Positions 5,868 through 6,098 of a stretch of 6,098 nucleotides of DNA are shown in pieces. The stretch spans positions 1 to 6,098 of the forward strand of contig JARRJY010000094.1 of assembly GCA_037388705.1 (NCBI GenBank), read 5' to 3'. The notes below the pieces were generated by a model. The model was not told the origin of the DNA. It was given only the letters and a program-made list of their open reading frames with translations, and did not search any database. Position numbers and translations under genes: made by a program. The DNA comes from JARRJY01 sp037388705. GTDB taxonomy: Bacteria; Pseudomonadota; Gammaproteobacteria; UBA6429; Thiohalophilaceae. Position 1 is the first letter of the stretch, and the number at the start of each line of letters is the position of its first letter.

Positions 5868-6098
5868 CTATCTTCTGCATTCATGTAATTCGCGGGGAGA
5901 AATGTGTCGCTTTTTCCTGCCTTTATAATATTCAGTTATATCAACGTTATATATTCCATTGACGTACCTGGCATATATATCGTACTCATATCCTTTTCGC
6001 GGTTTCAAAAGAGTGTCAAAGGTAGTACTACCACTTGAACTCTGCCAGAATGATGAACTCTGAAACCGGAAACTGAGCAGCGAGTAGTCACCCACAGG
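5868..6098 (-). CDS. C-terminal fragment of an unrecognised protein (5' partial)
   Basis: The frame is open from the right edge to a TAG at 5868-5870, giving 76 visible residues. A GTG at 6095 could start a 75-residue protein, but the frame continues off the window, so a truncated longer gene is more likely. The fragment is rich in Ser, Tyr and aromatic strand-like segments (SLLSFRFQSSSFWQ, YEYDIYARYVNGIYNVDITEYY), suggesting a beta-rich domain, then a basic tail ending HECRR. No family is recognised. Codon use differs from the neighbours: of eight Arg codons four are AGA/AGG, three CGA and one CGG, with no CGT or CGC, and three of four Ile codons are ATA. This hints at recent acquisition, or at a spurious frame. 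It lies 45 bases upstream of the receiver-like gene on the same strand, so co-transcription is possible. A T-run follows the stop (5854-5860) without a convincing stem. Confidence 0.45.
   Translation of the reverse strand, partial: PVGDYSLLSFRFQSSSFWQSSSGSTTFDTLLKPRKGYEYDIYARYVNGIYNVDITEYYKGRKKRHISPRELHECRR

Noticed and set aside
5854..5870. T-run on the - strand after the stop at 5868, possible terminator
   Set aside because: Seven T residues are present, but no GC-rich stem precedes them; the only pairing is a weak AT-rich one with a bulge.

Overview
The window looks like chromosomal DNA of a gammaproteobacterium that is not an enteric. The best evidence is the first two genes: a YpjD-type cytochrome c assembly-like membrane protein followed by a CorB/YfjD-type DUF21-CBS protein. 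The same pair lies next to ffh in E. coli and many other gammaproteobacteria. Base composition is moderate, Arg codons are mostly CGT/CGC, and sigma70-like promoters with Shine-Dalgarno sites fit the same picture. I see no transposase, integrase, CRISPR array, tRNA or rRNA.

Layout, left to right. (1) 1-741 (+): a ypjD-like gene cut at its 5' end by the window edge. (2) 742-845: a short gap with an inverted repeat and a good candidate promoter. (3) 846-2129 (+): a corB-like gene with a TTG start. (4) 2130-2275: a gap with two competing hairpins and a clear TATAAT promoter. (5) 2276-2926 (+): a small protein with two FHA-like domains and a GTG start. (6) 2960-4324 (-): radA, convergent with the FHA gene. 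(7) 4325-4478: a divergent intergenic region with a 20-bp interrupted palindrome. (8) 4479-5453 (+): a soluble protein with a Cache/PDC-like sensor domain and an unrecognised C-terminal half. (9) 5445-5822 (-): a 125-residue receiver-like protein whose phosphoacceptor position appears to be Glu; its 3' end overlaps the sensor gene by 9 bp. (10) 5868-6098 (-): the 3' end of an unrecognised gene that runs off the right edge and uses codons unlike its neighbours.

The left half is conserved housekeeping: cytochrome or haem-related assembly, CNNM/CorB-type ion transport, and RadA, a branch-migration helicase of recombination. The right half is less ordinary. A cytoplasmic Cache-like sensor protein faces a stand-alone pseudo-receiver tail to tail, and the FHA protein has lost several phosphothreonine-contact residues. 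All three look like signalling proteins whose canonical chemistry is altered. That they form one pathway is not shown by the sequence. I found no convincing new multi-gene system; the sensor/pseudo-receiver pair is the best lead.
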